Source: Hirudinaria manillensis (Eukaryota; Annelida; Clitellata; Hirudinida; Hirudinidae). From it: a DNA stretch of 64,000 nt. Within the stretch, counting starts at the first letter, position 1, and each line of letters opens with the position of its first letter. Of this stretch, positions 62,881 through 64,000 are shown piece by piece. Below the pieces are notes generated by a model. That model did not search any database, was not told the origin of the DNA, and saw only the letters and a list, made by a program, of their open reading frames with translations. The DNA lies in the NCBI GenBank assembly GCA_034509925.1, contig CM067531.1, positions 4,193,501 through 4,257,500 on the forward strand, in the 5' to 3' direction. Both the position numbers and the translations under genes were made by a program.

Positions 62881-63065
62881 TTATATTATGTTATGTTATG
62901 TTATGTTATGTTATGTTATGTTATGTTATGTTATGTTATGTTATGTTATGTTATGTTATGTTATGTTATGTTATGTTATGTTATGTTATGTTATGTTGTG
63001 TTGTGTTGTGTTGTGTTGTGTTGTGTTATGTTATGTTATATTATATTATATTATATTATATTATG
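62881..63065. repeat. TTATG pentanucleotide satellite with sub-blocks
   Basis: A run of TTATG (to about 62995), then TTGTG (about 62996-63025), a short return to TTATG, then TTATA (to 63062). All have a 5-bp period, so the array grew by several local expansions after single-base changes. Confidence 0.95.
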
Positions 63066-64000
63066 CAAATTATACGTCCATAAAATTATGCAACAATATG
63101 TGAGTGGGTGGAATGGGGTGTTCTAACCACTCATTGAACCACACCCCAGGATACAACGTTGGGTGCAACATCTGGAAACATCTGCTAGTCACGTTAGGAA
63201 GCGAAAGAACAGCTGTTTTCATAACCTCTTTTGAACCTTTTAGAATTTATTGCTTTCTGATTATCCAAAAATATCCAAAAATAGAATCTAACTTGAGTGA
63301 AACAGCGCAACAAATATGAATATAAATATTAATATTAATGTTAATAATTAATATTTATATTAATTAATATTAATATTAATATTAATAATTAATTATTATT
63401 ACAATTATTTATTATATAATTAATAAACTTAATAAAACGTTAATTCAATAAATTGATCTAAATGAAGCATTTCTTTGCTCCTTCTTAATGTTAATTTCAA
63501 TAAATAACATAAAATAATTATTAAGCATTAATATAAATGAATATATACGGATAAAAGAATGATAAATATGTGGAGTCGAAGTCGATTGTTATTCTAGTTG
63601 TCAGTCCCTAGGGGAGTTACCTATCAGTCATAAAAGGGTCAGTCATTATGTAAATCATTATTATTCATTATTTATCATTAAGTACTAATTATATTAAAAT
63701 TTGAATATTTAAAAATAAAGTTGATCTTATTTGAAGAGGGATGGAAGAATAAAATGACAGATTCAAAGACTGTTTTTCCTCAGATTTCATTGGTGAATGA
63801 AAAACAAATAAAGAAAACATTGCATTTGATCACCAGAGTTCACCAGCTGCCATTTCAGGTGATGAAGATGATGACGACGACGATGATAACGATGATGATA
63901 ATGATCATGAATTTAGAAACAAGTAAATTCCGGGAGAAATGGACTGATTTCTTCCTAAATAAACGCTTATTTAAGGCTCGATTTGATCCATTTTATCACT
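63066..64000. other. No supported gene at the right edge
   Basis: AT-rich DNA with AATATTAATATTAATT-type runs (63310-63400) and a GATGAC run near 63860-63905. No exon, RNA gene or repeat border can be defended. Confidence 0.45.

Overview
The window is animal nuclear DNA. The coding segments are broken by GT-AG introns whose codon phases join exactly. The products are metazoan: netrin, nidogen, a Shaker-type potassium channel, the cap methyltransferase CMTR2, a CHST15-type carbohydrate sulfotransferase relative, an RBM4-like RNA-binding protein, and a protein with CARD, SH2 and tyrosine-kinase-like domains. Introns of roughly 50 bp to 2.7 kb, AT-rich non-coding DNA and abundant simple repeats suit an invertebrate; I cannot name the phylum. 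Exon edges were placed by hand from splice signals, phase and protein similarity, without transcripts.

Layout: (1) 1.7-4.9 kb, minus: netrin; its C-terminal NTR domain is not seen. (2) 8.1-10.0 kb, plus: two-RRM RNA-binding protein, eight exons. (3) 10-17 kb: gene-poor, with a six-copy 178-bp tandem array, a dispersed relative of it, and a two-copy 341-bp duplication. (4) 17.0-20.9 kb, plus: CMTR2, twelve exons. (5) 21.6-30.1 kb, minus: a CHST15-like type II membrane protein whose cofactor-binding loops look broken. It continues through eleven in-frame micro-exons (ten of 30 bp, one of 24 bp) into a 370-residue Gln/Pro/Gly-rich tail. (6) 32.0-35.6 kb, minus: an uninterrupted 1188-codon ORF for a CARD + degenerate SH2 + tyrosine pseudokinase protein. 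(7) 35.6-42.9 kb: mostly non-coding, with a long GAGT satellite and two small uncertain ORFs. (8) 42.9-51.5 kb, plus: nidogen, 21 exons. (9) 53.1-57.4 kb, plus: Shaker-family Kv channel whose S4 lacks one three-residue charge repeat. (10) 57.4-64 kb: simple repeats and no gene that I can support.

Netrin, nidogen and possibly the sulfotransferase relative act at the cell surface or in the matrix, CMTR2 and the RRM protein act on RNA, and the Kv channel sets excitability. There is no operon logic; each gene appears independent. The most unusual content is the micro-exon array attached to a probable pseudosulfotransferase, and the CARD-SH2-pseudokinase, in which both the phosphotyrosine-binding arginine and the catalytic aspartates are replaced.
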